Source of the DNA: Amphibalanus amphitrite
Taxonomy: Eukaryota > Arthropoda > Thecostraca > Balanomorpha > Balanidae
Assembly (NCBI RefSeq): GCF_019059575.1
Contig: NW_024881967.1
Span: 1 to 64,000, forward strand
DNA length: 64,000 bases
Reading direction: 5' to 3'
The notes beneath the pieces were generated by a model. That model was not told where the DNA came from, made no database searches, and saw only the letters and a program-made list of their open reading frames with translations. This document shows positions 35,401 through 47,236 of the stretch, piece by piece. The stretch's first letter is position 1, and every line of letters starts with the position of its first letter. Both the position numbers and the translations under genes were made by a program.

Positions 35401-38400
35401 AGTCGAATTTGGAGATAATCTGGGCGCAGATACAGTCGGGAAATGGTCGGCAGATCCTGTTCGCATCAGCTTACAGACACCCCACCAACACGGTACATCA
35501 AGTAACTGCAGACCTAGATGACCTGAACGCCCAGTTAAACTACATGATGACAGCTCACCCACGCAAGCATGTGATACTGTCAGGTGACTTTAACGCGTGT
35601 CTACTGAAGAACAAATCACCGGGCGTCAGACTAATGGAAGTGTTGCGCTTGAACGGCCTAGTGCCTGTCAATTTGAAAAGGCCAACATACCGACCAGCTG
35701 CCTCATTGATTGACGTTATCGCAACTAGCCAGAGCGGAAACGTTGTGAGATCCGGTGTTACTCGGTGCCATTTAGGAGGCCCGCACGACTACACTAGGAT
35801 AATGATACGACAAAACTGCAAGAGCCGCGCCCACAGAAGTGTCTCTATCCGAAAGCGTTGCCTGGGCAGCGTTGACTCAACCGAGTTCAATGTCTACTTG
35901 TCGCGCATTGACTGGAACGGGGTGTGGCTGAGTGGCAGCACTGAGGCGGCGTGGGAGTCATTTGTGGCCGTGTTTACCCGAGCCTTGGACACGGTAGCAC
36001 CGATACGGCGAGTGCGGGTGAGACCACAGGGGGCGCTACCTGTGACCGCGGCTACCCGTGACCTGATGGCCAGCCGGCGCCGTGCGCTCACAGATACATC
36101 GGCCGCCGGACGCGAGCGGTACAAGGCTCTCAACCGCCAGTGCCGAGCCGCAATCAGGTCAGACGAGGCCTCCTATCTAGAGAATGAGTGCAAGAAAGCA
36201 GGTCCTGCAAAAATGTGGCGTGTGTTGAAGCCGATTATAGGCGACAAAAAGGGAGCTTGTGATGTACCGCACGTCACACCAAACGCACTAAATGCATTCT
36301 TCTCTCAGATGGGGCGAGAGACTGCCAATAGCGTGCCAGTACCGTCTCGCACCCAGCCGGTGAGACTGCCACGGGTCCATACCTGTCAGTTTAAGGTGGA
36401 TACTGTGGACATTGATACGCTGATGACTGTCGTGCACAGCATGAAACCATCGACAGCCACGGGTCTTCAGGGTATAAGTGTGCAAATGATGCAGAAATTC
36501 TTTTATGGTATCGGGCCTGTCTTGCTCAATATTATCAACTCTAGTCTGTCTAGTGGCGAAATACCAACGGCATGGAAACATGCAGTCATCACACCGTTAC
36601 CCAAAACACCCAAACCGTCGCAACCGTCTCAGTATCGCCCTGTGTCTGTACTGCCAGCTCCAATGAAAGTGATTGAGCGCGTCGTGCAGCAACAGCTGGC
36701 TCAATACTTCAGAGACAACGGTCTGTTCACACACCACCAGCATGGCTACAGGGCGTCGCACTCTACAGAGACCGCTTTAGCTGTAGTGACTGAGCGCATT
36801 TATCGAGCGATGGACGGAGGCAGTGTTAGCATTTTAGTGTTGCTCGACCTGTCTAAATGTTTTGACAGCGTAGACCACCAGCGATTACTCACGAAGCTAG
36901 CACTGTATGGCATCGATGTGACTTGGTTCGCGAGCTACTTGGCCGGCCACTCTCAACAGGTCAAAGTCAGTGCGGGTGAGGGAGAGCCGATCATGTCCGA
37001 CACTTTACCCAATGACAGCGGTGTATCTGTATACCAGGGCGGTTCTCTTAGTTGTATTCTATACGCCATCTATGTGAATGATATTGGGCTTTACGTTGAT
37101 GATGTAGAAGTTATTCAGTTTGCAGACGATACCCAACTTCTTATAACCGGACCAAAGAAACATCTTAACGCGATGATCACAACTCTCGAACGCGCTCTCG
37201 ATCAACTCGCAAATTGGCTCAATGAAAACCGGCTGAAGGTCAATGCCGCGAAAACGCAAATGATACTTTTCGGAACGAGGGCGATGCTGAAAAACCAGCC
37301 GAAGATATCGGTAAACTTCTGCGGCACAGCCATCGAGGAATCCCGCGTAGTTAAGAATTTAGGACTTTATATGGATAGGCACCTGACATACGTAGATCAT
37401 GTAGACCACGTGGTAGGAAAATGCAGTGGCATTCTGGTTGCGCTGACGCATGCAAAGCATAGCCTTCCAAAAACCTCGCTCAAGCCACTGGTCAGCGCTC
37501 TGGTTATGTCTGCCGTTAGATACTGTTTGTCCATCTATAGCACGTGCACAAAAACAGAACTCCATCGCATACAGAAAATCATACATTTTGGAGCGAGAGT
37601 GGTCAGCGGAAAGAAAAAGTTTGAACATATTTCTGGAGTGCTCAAAGACCTTAAATGGCTAACAGCATCTCAACTTGCTCAATACCACCGCGTCCAGATG
37701 GTCAGCAAAGTGCTGGCATCAGAGCTTCCCCAGGCATTACACGATATTATCACGGACGCAGACCGCCAGCACGAACACGACCACCAGACACGACAGAACA
37801 ATCGGCTGAGACTACCAGCCATTCGAACAGAGACTGGTAGGCGCCAGCTTGCGTACAGTGGCGTACAAATGTACAATGATGTGTGCCAGGGCAGAAGAGA
37901 TCACGACTCATTCAGGAAAGCACTCTACCGATTTGTACGGCGTGAACCGGACTAAAGAGTTAAGCCATGCGTGTATGCATGTGTCTCCAATTTTATGTGG
38001 ATGGATGTTGGTGTGTGGTACATGTGTTATCCTATTTTTAGTGCAATTTTACCAACCGGACGTGCGCAAGTGAAAACCCGAAATTGTCGGATCTTGAGCG
38101 AAATAAATGTCTATGTCTATGTCTATCCCTTCACCCACCCCTGTTCCCACCCCACCGTCCCCTCCCTGTTCCTCACGCACCCTCTCTGAGCTGGTCGAGC
38201 TCCCGCCGGTAGCGCTCCTTCTCCTCCTCGCTCTGTACGGGACACGCGCCGATCGTGGGGTAGGTGGCGTCGGCGGGCGGCGGGTCGCCGCGGTACTCCA
38301 CCACCGGTATGTGCTGGTCGGGGGCCGCCGACGCGCCGCCCCCGCCGCCGCCCCCGCCCGGGGCCGGGTGGTACGTGTCGTACAGCGTCAGGAAGCCCCA

Positions 38401-41400
38401 GCTGCGCCGCTGGGAAGACACCACGTTCAGAATGGTCTCCTCCACACTGAAATGTGGGTACAGAATGAGAGATTAGACAAGACAGACAGGACCGAGGGTG
38501 GTTCTCGTCAATACATTCGATGCCATGAGTTAAAACATGGCATCGAAAAAAAGTAACATCATGCGACGTTGGTTGTTAACAAGTCGTATGGATAAGCCTT
38601 CGACTTTTTCCCTCGCATCATCCCAGGTGTTGCCCTATAATTCCAAGTAAATGGGTCAGCATTTCCCTCAGCCCTAGCCGCTTGATACAATCCATCATAT
38701 CTCTCCCACCAGCGTCTCTCAGTTGTCCTGCCGCCTCTCAATATTCCATCCTCTGGACGGACACACAGCGGTTCCCAGTCTGACCTGTCGCAGGGCGGCA
38801 GCAGGGCCGGTAGCGGCGGCGGCGGGTCACCCAGCAGCGCGCGCAGGGTGAGCGCGGCCGACTCGGCCAGCGAGGACAGGCAGTAGCCGCCCTCCAGAAC
38901 GACGGCCAGCCGGCCAGACGCCAGGCTCATCAGAGAGTGAGTCAGGTGCGCGAAACAGGCCGGCGATACCCGCATCTCACCCTGGGGGTACCGAGCCGGA
39001 GGGGAAAGGTTAGAAGTCAACAGGGCGGCGGAAGAGGTGCAAGCGGTGGTACAGAGCTCAAAATGATACATTAATGTCAGGTAATGAATACAAAAGCTCT
39101 CATATATAAGCCGAAAGCTTGATGGATACACGCAAAAGCAGCGAATCAGATATGAACCAAATTGAAGAAAGTCAGTAGTTCAAAAGTCCATTGAAGCGTT
39201 CTTGCTGGGATAATCATTTACCTTATTAGTGATTATGTGCATTGTAAGCAAAACGTCACCGATCCCGTCACCAGAGCCGCAAAAAGTTGACCAGATTATT
39301 TAAAGCCTCACCTGGGGACATCCGATTGCCGCGTCGTACCCAGCCGAGACCAGCACAACATCCGGCGCAAACTGAAACACGACGGGGCAGACAGCGGTTC
39401 ATACTTTGTCCTCATGTGTCAACTGCAGAGCAAAGGCTACACTCACAAACACGCACATACACTACTCTACCCCCTTTCTCCACCCTTTCCCCTCCCCTCC
39501 TCACCTCATAAGCGGCGGGCAGCAGTAGTCTGTGCCAGATGGCCAGGTAGTCCTGGTCCTCCATGCCGGTGCCATTGAGAGGCACGTTCCAGTTCAGACC
39601 CAGGCCGGGGCCGTCGCCCACGCAGTCGTACTCTCCTTCCCGCAGGCCGGGCCAGAACTCACCGTGCTCGTATCGGTGCACGGAAAAGTACATCACCCTG
39701 ACAGAGATGTGAGAGAATAGTCACAAGGGGTGCCGCAAGAGGAGCGATGTCAGTCTCAGATGTTGATATACGCCCATAAGGTCCATGAACTATTCCTTCT
39801 CTGATGGTGAGCTGGTATAAAATCAATGCAGTTAATAAAAGTACTAGTTCACAGAAGGTGTACAATTGTCTGCAGAGCTACAAAAAGACACAAAGAATCT
39901 TTTCTCACAATGGATGAAGTCATTTCACTCCCCCCAAAAGTCACCATCAGCCCTGACCGACCTGTCGTCGTCATAGAAGGCGCGCTGGGTGCCCTGGCCG
40001 TGGTGGACGTCCCAGTCCACAATGAGCACCTTGAGCCGACGCTGGGCCGCGCGCAGTGCTGCCAGCGCCACGTTGTTGAAGTAGCAGTAGCCGTTGAACT
40101 CAGAGGGCCCCGCGTGGTGGCCCGGTGGCCTGAGAACCGGCAGAGGGTGGGGCGGGTTAGAGAACATGAGGATTGGAGATCGGGAGGGGTATCAAAGCTG
40201 GGGCTGAGTGATAATCGTACAGAGATGATAAATCCAGTTATCTGGTGATTTGGGATATGCTATAAATTGTGTGTGACGAATCTCCTCCAAAAAGATGCTG
40301 TAATGTCTAAACAAAACGATAAACATAAAGCCTACCATGGTGTATCATCCAATTCATAAAAAAACCAGTCGTTAAAAATCTACAGACACGTTTGTAACTC
40401 ACCTGAACTCACATCCCACCCTTCTACCAAACCATTCATGTCCCTACCTTAGTGTCATACTAAACCCCGTTTTAACTCTATTCCGTATCCGATCATAGCC
40501 CCATCAACACTAGATGAGATCGGACTCGCAATCACCTCAGATAAACTTCCCCGTACCGTAATGTATCCCGCCCATAATCCTGATTAACCCACCCTGTGCT
40601 CGGCCCAGTCCCATCCCACCCCTAGATTGAAGCTTCCCGTTCCTCCTCCTCACCTGATAATCGCCATCCCGTTTCTGACTGTGCCGTCAATGACGGCATC
40701 CACCAGACTCAGCGTGGAGCCGGCAGACAGCAGCGCAGCCTTGTACGTGGACTGGGGTGCGGTGACGGGGCACAGACAGCGGAGGGTGGGGTGTTAGTTT
40801 AGCCGACAGGGCGGGGGAGAGTGGCACGGGACACTGCTAGAGACAGAAACACTGCACTCTAAAAAAGACACTCTGCATGTCTCACACCTGCTCTAAGTAC
40901 TAAGTAGACACCGTCCAGCGTTCCAATGCACTCACCGGGTGAAAGAAGACGGTGTCGTACTTGGACGAGAGCTGTTGCAGCGCCTCGACGTCGCGACAAC
41001 CACTGGTTCCGGCGGCCGTCGACAGATGGCTCTGCGTGTGAAACATGAGCAGCTCGGCCTCGGTGGCCGGCCGGCACGGGAGGCGTTCACAGCGCTCCAT
41101 CAGACCGAGCTCCCGACACCTGAGGTCGGTAAATGGTCAGGTCACGGTCATGACTCATCCCACGGCGCATGACCTGCTGCGACTGACAGGTTACATGGCT
41201 ACACGTTACGTTACATTTCACGACACCTGACATCGAGATAAAGCACAGATCAGCGGCCCAGTCGGTCACATCTGAAATACGAGACATGCTGATATGTACG
41301 AACTCACAATGAAGTGTGACCAAAATACGCATAAACCTGAAACCTCAATACAAAGTACTAGTACAGTGATCCTGTACAAAGCCCACACTCCCTGTCACCC

Positions 41401-41546
41401 AATCCTCACCTTCCCAGGACAGACCGCAGCCGCTCGGGACACTCCTCGAACTCGGGGTCCCAGAGACAGCGGTGCTGCAGCATCAGCTCCTCGTCGTAGA
41501 GCAGGCCCGTGGCGACGGAGCGCACCGCCGGGAACAGATCATCCAT
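32421..41546 (-). CDS. HDAC6: HDAC6-like deacetylase: intact first domain, decayed second domain, no zinc finger (13 exons)
   Basis: Exons (minus strand): 41,546-41,410; 41,119-40,936; 40,751-40,654; 40,129-39,962; 39,697-39,505; 39,371-39,312; 38,981-38,785; 38,446-38,181; 34,697-34,622; 34,233-34,140; 33,846-33,705; 33,267-33,122; 32,873-32,421. All junctions are GT-AG, every phase agrees, and the total is 737 residues. The start has a strong GCCATGG context. Domain 1 (about 10-345) keeps the class II catalytic set: RPPGHH (H144, H145), zinc ligands D180, H182 and D273 ([15 protein letters not shown]), and Y313 (EGGY). The gatekeeper position is Q280. The linker carries [12 protein letters not shown] and CPVQSEE, as in insect HDAC6 (from memory). 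Domain 2 (about 438-737) keeps the fold outline, with VVDWRDSPL and a leucine-rich LLLPLAY segment, but lacks the HH pair, zinc ligands and EGGY tyrosine. No ubiquitin-binding zinc finger. The layout resembles HDAC10. Likely a cytoplasmic deacetylase; substrate unknown. Confidence 0.88.
33241..33408 (-). repeat. Tandem copies of the exon-12 acceptor region
   Basis: The polypyrimidine tract, acceptor and first coding bases of exon 12 occur three times, with copies starting at 33,241, 33,312 and 33,377 (spacings 71 and 65 bp). Only the 3'-most copy in transcription order (acceptor at 33,268) leads into the full exon. The other two are decoy acceptors. Confidence 0.75.
34140..34430 (-). repeat. 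Tandem copies of exon 10 with acceptor, 94-bp period
   Basis: Three copies start at 34,184, 34,278 and 34,372. Each holds a pyrimidine-rich tract or TACAG acceptor and the exon segment for [16 protein letters not shown]. Only the copy at 34,140-34,233 has a donor (GTCAGA) and keeps the frame. The other two run on to GACGGGAC and an in-frame stop in the pyrimidine tract. Confidence 0.8.
35036..38126 (+). mobile_element. CR1/L2-like LINE with endonuclease-RT frame
   Basis: One open frame runs from just after a TAG near 35,035 to the stop at 37,953-37,955. It begins with the apurinic endonuclease core (LNIQS, LCETWL, SGDFNA, PHDYTR) and continues into a reverse transcriptase ([27 protein letters not shown], catalytic FADD near 37,118) and a C-terminal region. 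No ATG lies in frame before the endonuclease domain and no ORF1 was recognised. The copy is therefore 5'-truncated or begins differently. After about 150 bp of 3' UTR it ends in ATGTCT repeats (38,107-38,126), the short-repeat tail expected of CR1/L2 rather than poly(A). It lies antisense in HDAC6 intron 8, ending 54 bp from the exon-8 donor. Confidence 0.85.
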
Positions 41547-44074
41547 GGCCGCCGCCCTCAGCGCAACGAGATGACGAGTGGACTGACAGCTAGCGACCTT
41601 CCAGACAGTGAGAAAAACAAGTCATAACTCATAACAATGTCACAACAACATCCAGTCGGCATGTCGTGCTAAGTCGGGGTAGATTTCATGTCATTGGGAT
41701 AGAAAGAGGTTGGAATCAATGGGGATACTGGATACAGCACGGGGTACTGATTGAATGAGCCCAGGGATTCTGGTATCGGTGGTAAAAATGGGTTATGAAT
41801 CGGGTAAGGAGAAGAAAGTTGGGAAAAGGTTGTTAGTCAAAACATACTATCTCTTTAACACTACATTATACATAATGTATTCTCTATCGTTGAATATTTA
41901 CAAAAATGCGGATTATCCCAATGATGACTATACGCTATCATCTATAGCAGTCCACTCGACACAGCTCCCACGCACCACCACAGGCAAACCACAACAGTAC
42001 CACTCAGCCAGCGCTTTTATGCGGGCTCGGCAGGCGCAAACCCGCGTCTGCGACCGATTCCCTGAAAATCGAGATCATTCTCGCCGCTCACTCCAGCAAT
42101 AATAAACAAACCCGGCAATAATAAACACGAGATGGGGTCAGAGTCCATACTAATCCCCACCGACCAGGGTGGAGCGGCCAGATTTGGAGTCCGGACAATT
42201 TCCGGCGAAAAAAAGCGACTCAAAAGTTATCAATTCAATATATTGAGGTATGGGGAGACTAGACACCTTACCTACCCTATCACCTATGCCCCTATGCCCT
42301 ATTTGTGTTTTACCTAAAATCATTGGTTTTTCAGGTTTAAGATATGTAGTTCAAACGCCAATGAGCCGATATAGATTTAAACCAATTTGTTTAAACATAC
42401 TGTTTCACGGTTCCCAGGATTTATGATGACATTCTTCAGCACGCCTGTAGGGCCTTTGATGGTGAACTGTTCTTGCGTGTGGCACGGCACATCGGGTATG
42501 TGGAATGTGGATAGCTTATGCTTCCTGGAATTGGTCCGTAGACATTGGACGAGGCATGTTTCTGGTCTCAGTAACCTAGACTATCAGATCCAGATGTCAA
42601 CTAATCAGATTTCGACCAATGAGTCAGACCCTGTTTCAGAGCAGTAGGTACTCCAACCACCACAGACTCCTATGACCACAAGCTGACAGGGTATGCGAAC
42701 TGCGGTGCTGGAAACTCTTCTACAGTAAATCAAACCATCCAATATGTTTGTGCTTCAGCAGCCTTCTCTGGAACTCAAAGCCACCAGTAAAAGTTACCTC
42801 ATATCCAGGGCACAACAGACATACAAGGTAGATCCTTTAATGTCCATTATATCTACTAATTTTACAATCATATGACCATCCTCATAGGATGAGGATCCCT
42901 GGGATCCACATTCTGGAGTCTAAGATGATCAAAAAGAGTCCTTACTTATGCAAAGGAAATTTACACTACCTAGGGGTACATACTCTATGAATTAAACTTG
43001 AAATGCAGAGCACAATAAAAGCAAAAACTTGATAATCTTTGTAATGCAGGTAAATTTTGCACATTGGCATGTGCATCGTAACCCAATGTGCATAGCATCC
43101 TGGATCCTTGATATCACGCTTCTGAAACTGCAAATGTTATTCTTCATGGACCACAAGGCACGAGCATGTCAAAACACATCTACATCACCGACACATTTTT
43201 CGTCATGCATAAAACTTCCACCAAAAGCATCAATCAAGGTGTAAGAAAGCAAATACCCCTCTTTTCTCTATCTTGTATGCTTCAGCTTGGTTCATAATGA
43301 AAAAAGCCTTACTTTGAGGTCCTTAATTTCACTTGACTGAACACCTATAAAAATCTTGAGCCTCTTATCTCAATGCACCAGTGTCAGTGTGGAGCTGAGC
43401 CTCTACGTAGTGCCCGGTGACCGGTGTCAATGCCCATCCCCTATAACCCCATTCCTCCTTCGTTTGACCTCCACGCACGGACAGACACGCGCGCGCAAAC
43501 GCAGCACCGGCCCCGGCCACAACTTTTGCTCTCGAGCATGCAAAGTTCATTACCGTTTCAGTCCCCGTTTCAGTCTGCCCCCCTCGAGTCTGCCCACATG
43601 CAAACCATGCACTTTGCCATATTTATGATATTACCTATCCTCTCCTCTGTCCCCTTACCTCTGATTTTTTTTTTTTTATAAAACAAAAACAAAATTGAAA
43701 CAGAGACGTCGTCACTCACAAACAACCGAAGAGACAAGAAAGCAGGAATTTTGTTCAAACGCATCGTAAGCGATTGTAAATCTGGCTTGTGTAAGCCAAT
43801 CACCACTCACCAGGCAATGCATTGAGTCGACTGTCGAGTTATTAACAATTAACATAGTGCCTTATTGCAGTGCCATTAGATTCAGTAAATAGCCTCGTTA
43901 TTCATGAAATTAGTTCATCTGATATAAAAATGAATGAGTTTGAATCATAATTATATAATGCAAATGTTTCACAAACCGTCACTTGCGGATGGAGCTATTT
44001 ACGAACATTATTAGAACATGGAATGATCTTGTCGACATTATTGACGCTAATGCTACAAAACAATGGCATGCACT

Positions 44075-44076
<2 letters not shown>
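41547..44076. other. HDAC6 upstream region and non-coding DNA
   Basis: The HDAC6 5' UTR and promoter should lie near 41,547-41,700 (minus strand). No TATA box or upstream exon could be supported. The rest is AT-rich with no recognised gene. Confidence 0.4.
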
Positions 44077-44367
<291 letters not shown>

Positions 44368-44705
44368 CTGAACTTCGACGTGCGACGAGTAGTTTGATGC
44401 ATGCCAGGGGCAGGCTCGGCGAGAAAGGGGGGACTAATTGTCTGATCTACCGGATGGCGGATGATTGCGCGAAAAGAGGAACAGAGTCGCGGGCCGCGGG
44501 TACGTGGCTATGGGAATACAGGCAATTGCATAGATTGAGATATGCAGACTGAGACATGTATTTCAAACTTCAACTTTCGACTCAGACGCAATTATAAAAT
44601 GTTGACTGTAGGCAGAAATACTGATATATGGCAGCGCACTTACTTCAATATGGTAGCTCCGGCCTGCGACGAAATATGCGTCACCTTCGCTGCCCAACCG
44701 TAACC

Positions 44706-45310
44706 GGACAAATCTTCGTATGGCAATTCTTCGTCGCGCAATTCCTCGTCCGCATTTCTTCGTCCGCAAATCTTCTTCGACGCATTTATTCGTGTCGCAT
44801 AACTTCGTCTCGCATTTCTTCGTAAGCGCAAATATTCGTAGCGCATTTTTTCGTATCCGCATTTCTTCGTACGCGCATTTCTTCGTCAAGCATTTTTTCG
44901 TCCACGCATTTCTTCGTCTACGCAAATCTTCGTCCGCATTTCTTCGTCCACGCAAATCTTCGTCTGCGCATATCTTCGTCCGCAAATCTTCGTCCACGCA
45001 AATCTTCGTCCGCAAATCTTCGTCCGCATTTTTTCGTCCACGCATTTCTTCGTCTACGCAAATCTTCGTCCGCATTTCTTCGTCCACGCAAATCTTCGTC
45101 CCGGCAAATCTTCGTCCGCAAATCTTCGTCCGCAAATCTTCGTCCGCAAATCTTCGTCCGCAAATCTTCGTCCGCAAATCTTCGTCCGCATTTTTCGTCC
45201 ACGCATTTCTTCGTCCACGCAACTCTTCGTCCGCAAATCTTTGTCTGCGCATATTTTCGTCCGCAAACCTTTGTCTGCGCTATTTTCGTCTCCGCAAACA
45301 TTCGTCCACA
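44706..45310. repeat. Tandem 13-16-bp repeat array, left arm
   Basis: Dozens of units of the form TTCGTCCGCAAATC or TTCGTCCGCATTTC vary in the two to four bases around the C/G core. They give repetitive Arg-Arg-Phe-Ala-Asp and Ser-Ser frames on the two strands, which I read as artefacts. Confidence 0.85.
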
Positions 45311-46036
45311 AATGTGGTTCAATAAAATCATGAAGAAATATCAGACCATCAAGTGATTGACGAATTTAATGCATGGAATGGATGATCGAAACTTTTGAAG
45401 TCAGGTAGATGAGGTCTGTCAGGTGAAGCTATTGTATTTGGGAGCCGATAATTGTAACATTCCATATCATTTGTGTCCCGGGCATTCTTTTTTTTCGCGG
45501 TCGATGAATGACAATATAATCTCTTGTACCCTCGCCGGCATAGGCGGCGGAACGGGGAGGGCACCGGGGCACCGTTCCCCTCTTTAATTTTGGCCTTTTA
45601 ACAGTAGCCCTATGGCCGTTGCATGGAAAGAATGGGACTAAAAGTCGGCAGTGCCGTGCCCCCCCCCCTAATTGAAGGTGTTCCGCCGCTACTGCTCGCC
45701 GGACCTATTTGTTTTCTACATACACGCCGGCCGAGGGGGGGGGGGGCGGGTACGACCCCCCCCCCATCGCCGTTTCGCCACTGGTGGTGCTAGCGCGTCG
45801 CGGAAAAAACGAGCGTGTGCGCCGTTACGAGACGCAGAGATTAATACCCGATTTTAAGGCCTTCTAGGTCAGGGGTCGGCTTACGGCCCGCGGGCCGGAT
45901 CCGGCCAGGAGGGTGACGGTTGGATCCGGCCCGCGACCATCTGACGTCCGGCCCGCGCAAGTTTTGTCTAGAAGTAGAATTAGACAAAAACACCCGCAAA
46001 TGGTGTTTATAAACTCATGAAGTGTGCGAAGGAAGA

Positions 46037-46432
46037 TGTAGTGTAAATTCGGAATTAGGAAGTTCGTGACAATTGTTGTAGTGTTAATTCGGAATTAGGA
46101 AGTTCATGACAATTGTTATGTTGCCATGGCAACCAGATCAAGGAGCCTGACTTATTGATGTGTTGGTGAGCTCTGATTGGCTAGGCCCTAGAATTCAGGG
46201 CTTTTGCCGAAGGGGATTGGTGGAGAGGTCAAAATCGGGGTTCACTGGCAGTGGGGGAGCAGTGCGGTGGGAGCAGCGAAGGCGAACGGCAGGTCGGGGA
46301 GTCCAGGGATGGAATGGTGTCGTTATTGGGGAGTTCCAGCCCTCTGTGAAGTGCGACTACTTTTGTGTTAACATCGCTTGATATTGACAATAATATCTAT
46401 CTTTTATCTAACTGGCTGTGAAATCGACCACA
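46037..46432 (+). repeat. 5' LTR
   Basis: It begins TGTAGTGT and ends CGACCACA. An internal direct repeat of about 44 bp (TAATTCGGAATTAGGAAG type) lies at its left end. By function it contains the element's promoter and polyadenylation signals, which I did not map. Confidence 0.92.
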
Positions 46433-46450
46433 AGCTATTTCGGCTTTACA

Positions 46451-47236
46451 ATGGCAGTGAGAATTGGTGATGCCGGAGATTTGGATCTGCGTTTGGTACC
46501 AGAATTCGATGGAGTTTCTCAAGACATCGCTGAATGGATAGATAAATTGGAGCTGGTGTGCCGTCTGAAAGGAGTGGAAAGCCAGGAGAGCGTCATTCCC
46601 CTGCGACTCACAGGAGGTGCATTCAGCGTGTACCAGCAGCTGGATGAAGAAAGCAAAAACGATGCGAAAAAGATTAAAGAAGCTTTGTTTACCGCTTTTG
46701 CTGCCGACAAATTCTCGGCGTTCGAGCAGTTCGTGGCTCGCCGGCTCAGAGCGAATGAATCAGTAGACGTCTACTTAGCCGACTTGCGTCGTCTGTCACG
46801 GCTGGCCGGAGGAGTAAACGACGGCGTCCTTGCCTGTGCCTTCGTAGCCGGATTGCCTGAAGAAACGCGTCACGCGCTGAGGTCGGGTTCTCGAATGGAA
46901 TCACTGGATCTCGCTCAAATTGTGGCTCGCGCTCGTGCGCTGATGGCTGACTACACGACGGTGGCCGCGGTGGCCCAACGGCCCGGCCAAGCGCCTATGT
47001 TGAACGGCGGAGCCAAGCGGGAAGGGCCGGTACTATGCTTCATATGTCGGCGCACTGGTCACCTGGCTAGACAGTGCCGGACAGGGAGGAGCCGAGGAGC
47101 CTGTTTCAGCTGCGGCCAGTTTGGACACTTCGCTGCTAAGTGTCCGGGAAACGGAAACGGAGAGGAAGCCTCAGCGCCAGCCTCCTCTCCCGGCCTCGCG
47201 TTAGTGGATCCCTGCCGCTCCGGCGCTTGTCAGTAA
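46451..47236 (+). CDS. gag: gag of the LTR retrotransposon
   Basis: The first ATG (46,451) lies 18 bp after the 5' LTR. The 261-residue product has a capsid-like N-terminal part and two CCHC zinc knuckles near the C-terminus: CFICRRTGHLARQC at about residue 196 and CFSCGQFGHFAAKC at about 218. These bind RNA for packaging. The pol frame overlaps the end of gag in the -1 frame, beginning at 47,140. A slippery heptamer lies just after the second knuckle. Gag assembles the cytoplasmic particle in which the element is copied. Confidence 0.9.
   Translation: MAVRIGDAGDLDLRLVPEFDGVSQDIAEWIDKLELVCRLKGVESQESVIPLRLTGGAFSVYQQLDEESKNDAKKIKEALFTAFAADKFSAFEQFVARRLRANESVDVYLADLRRLSRLAGGVNDGVLACAFVAGLPEETRHALRSGSRMESLDLAQIVARARALMADYTTVAAVAQRPGQAPMLNGGAKREGPVLCFICRRTGHLARQCRTGRSRGACFSCGQFGHFAAKCPGNGNGEEASAPASSPGLALVDPCRSGACQ

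Noticed and set aside
32421-41546. Reading the HDAC locus as a pseudogene
   Set aside because: Although domain 2 lacks catalytic residues, every splice site is GT-AG and all 13 exons keep phase with no stop. A functional gene with a pseudo-domain fits better.
44563-45331. Arg/Asp/Ala-rich and Ser-rich frames up to 229 residues, also mirrored at 52,406-53,017
   Set aside because: Products of a 13-16-bp tandem repeat inside foldback arms; the same array is open on both strands.
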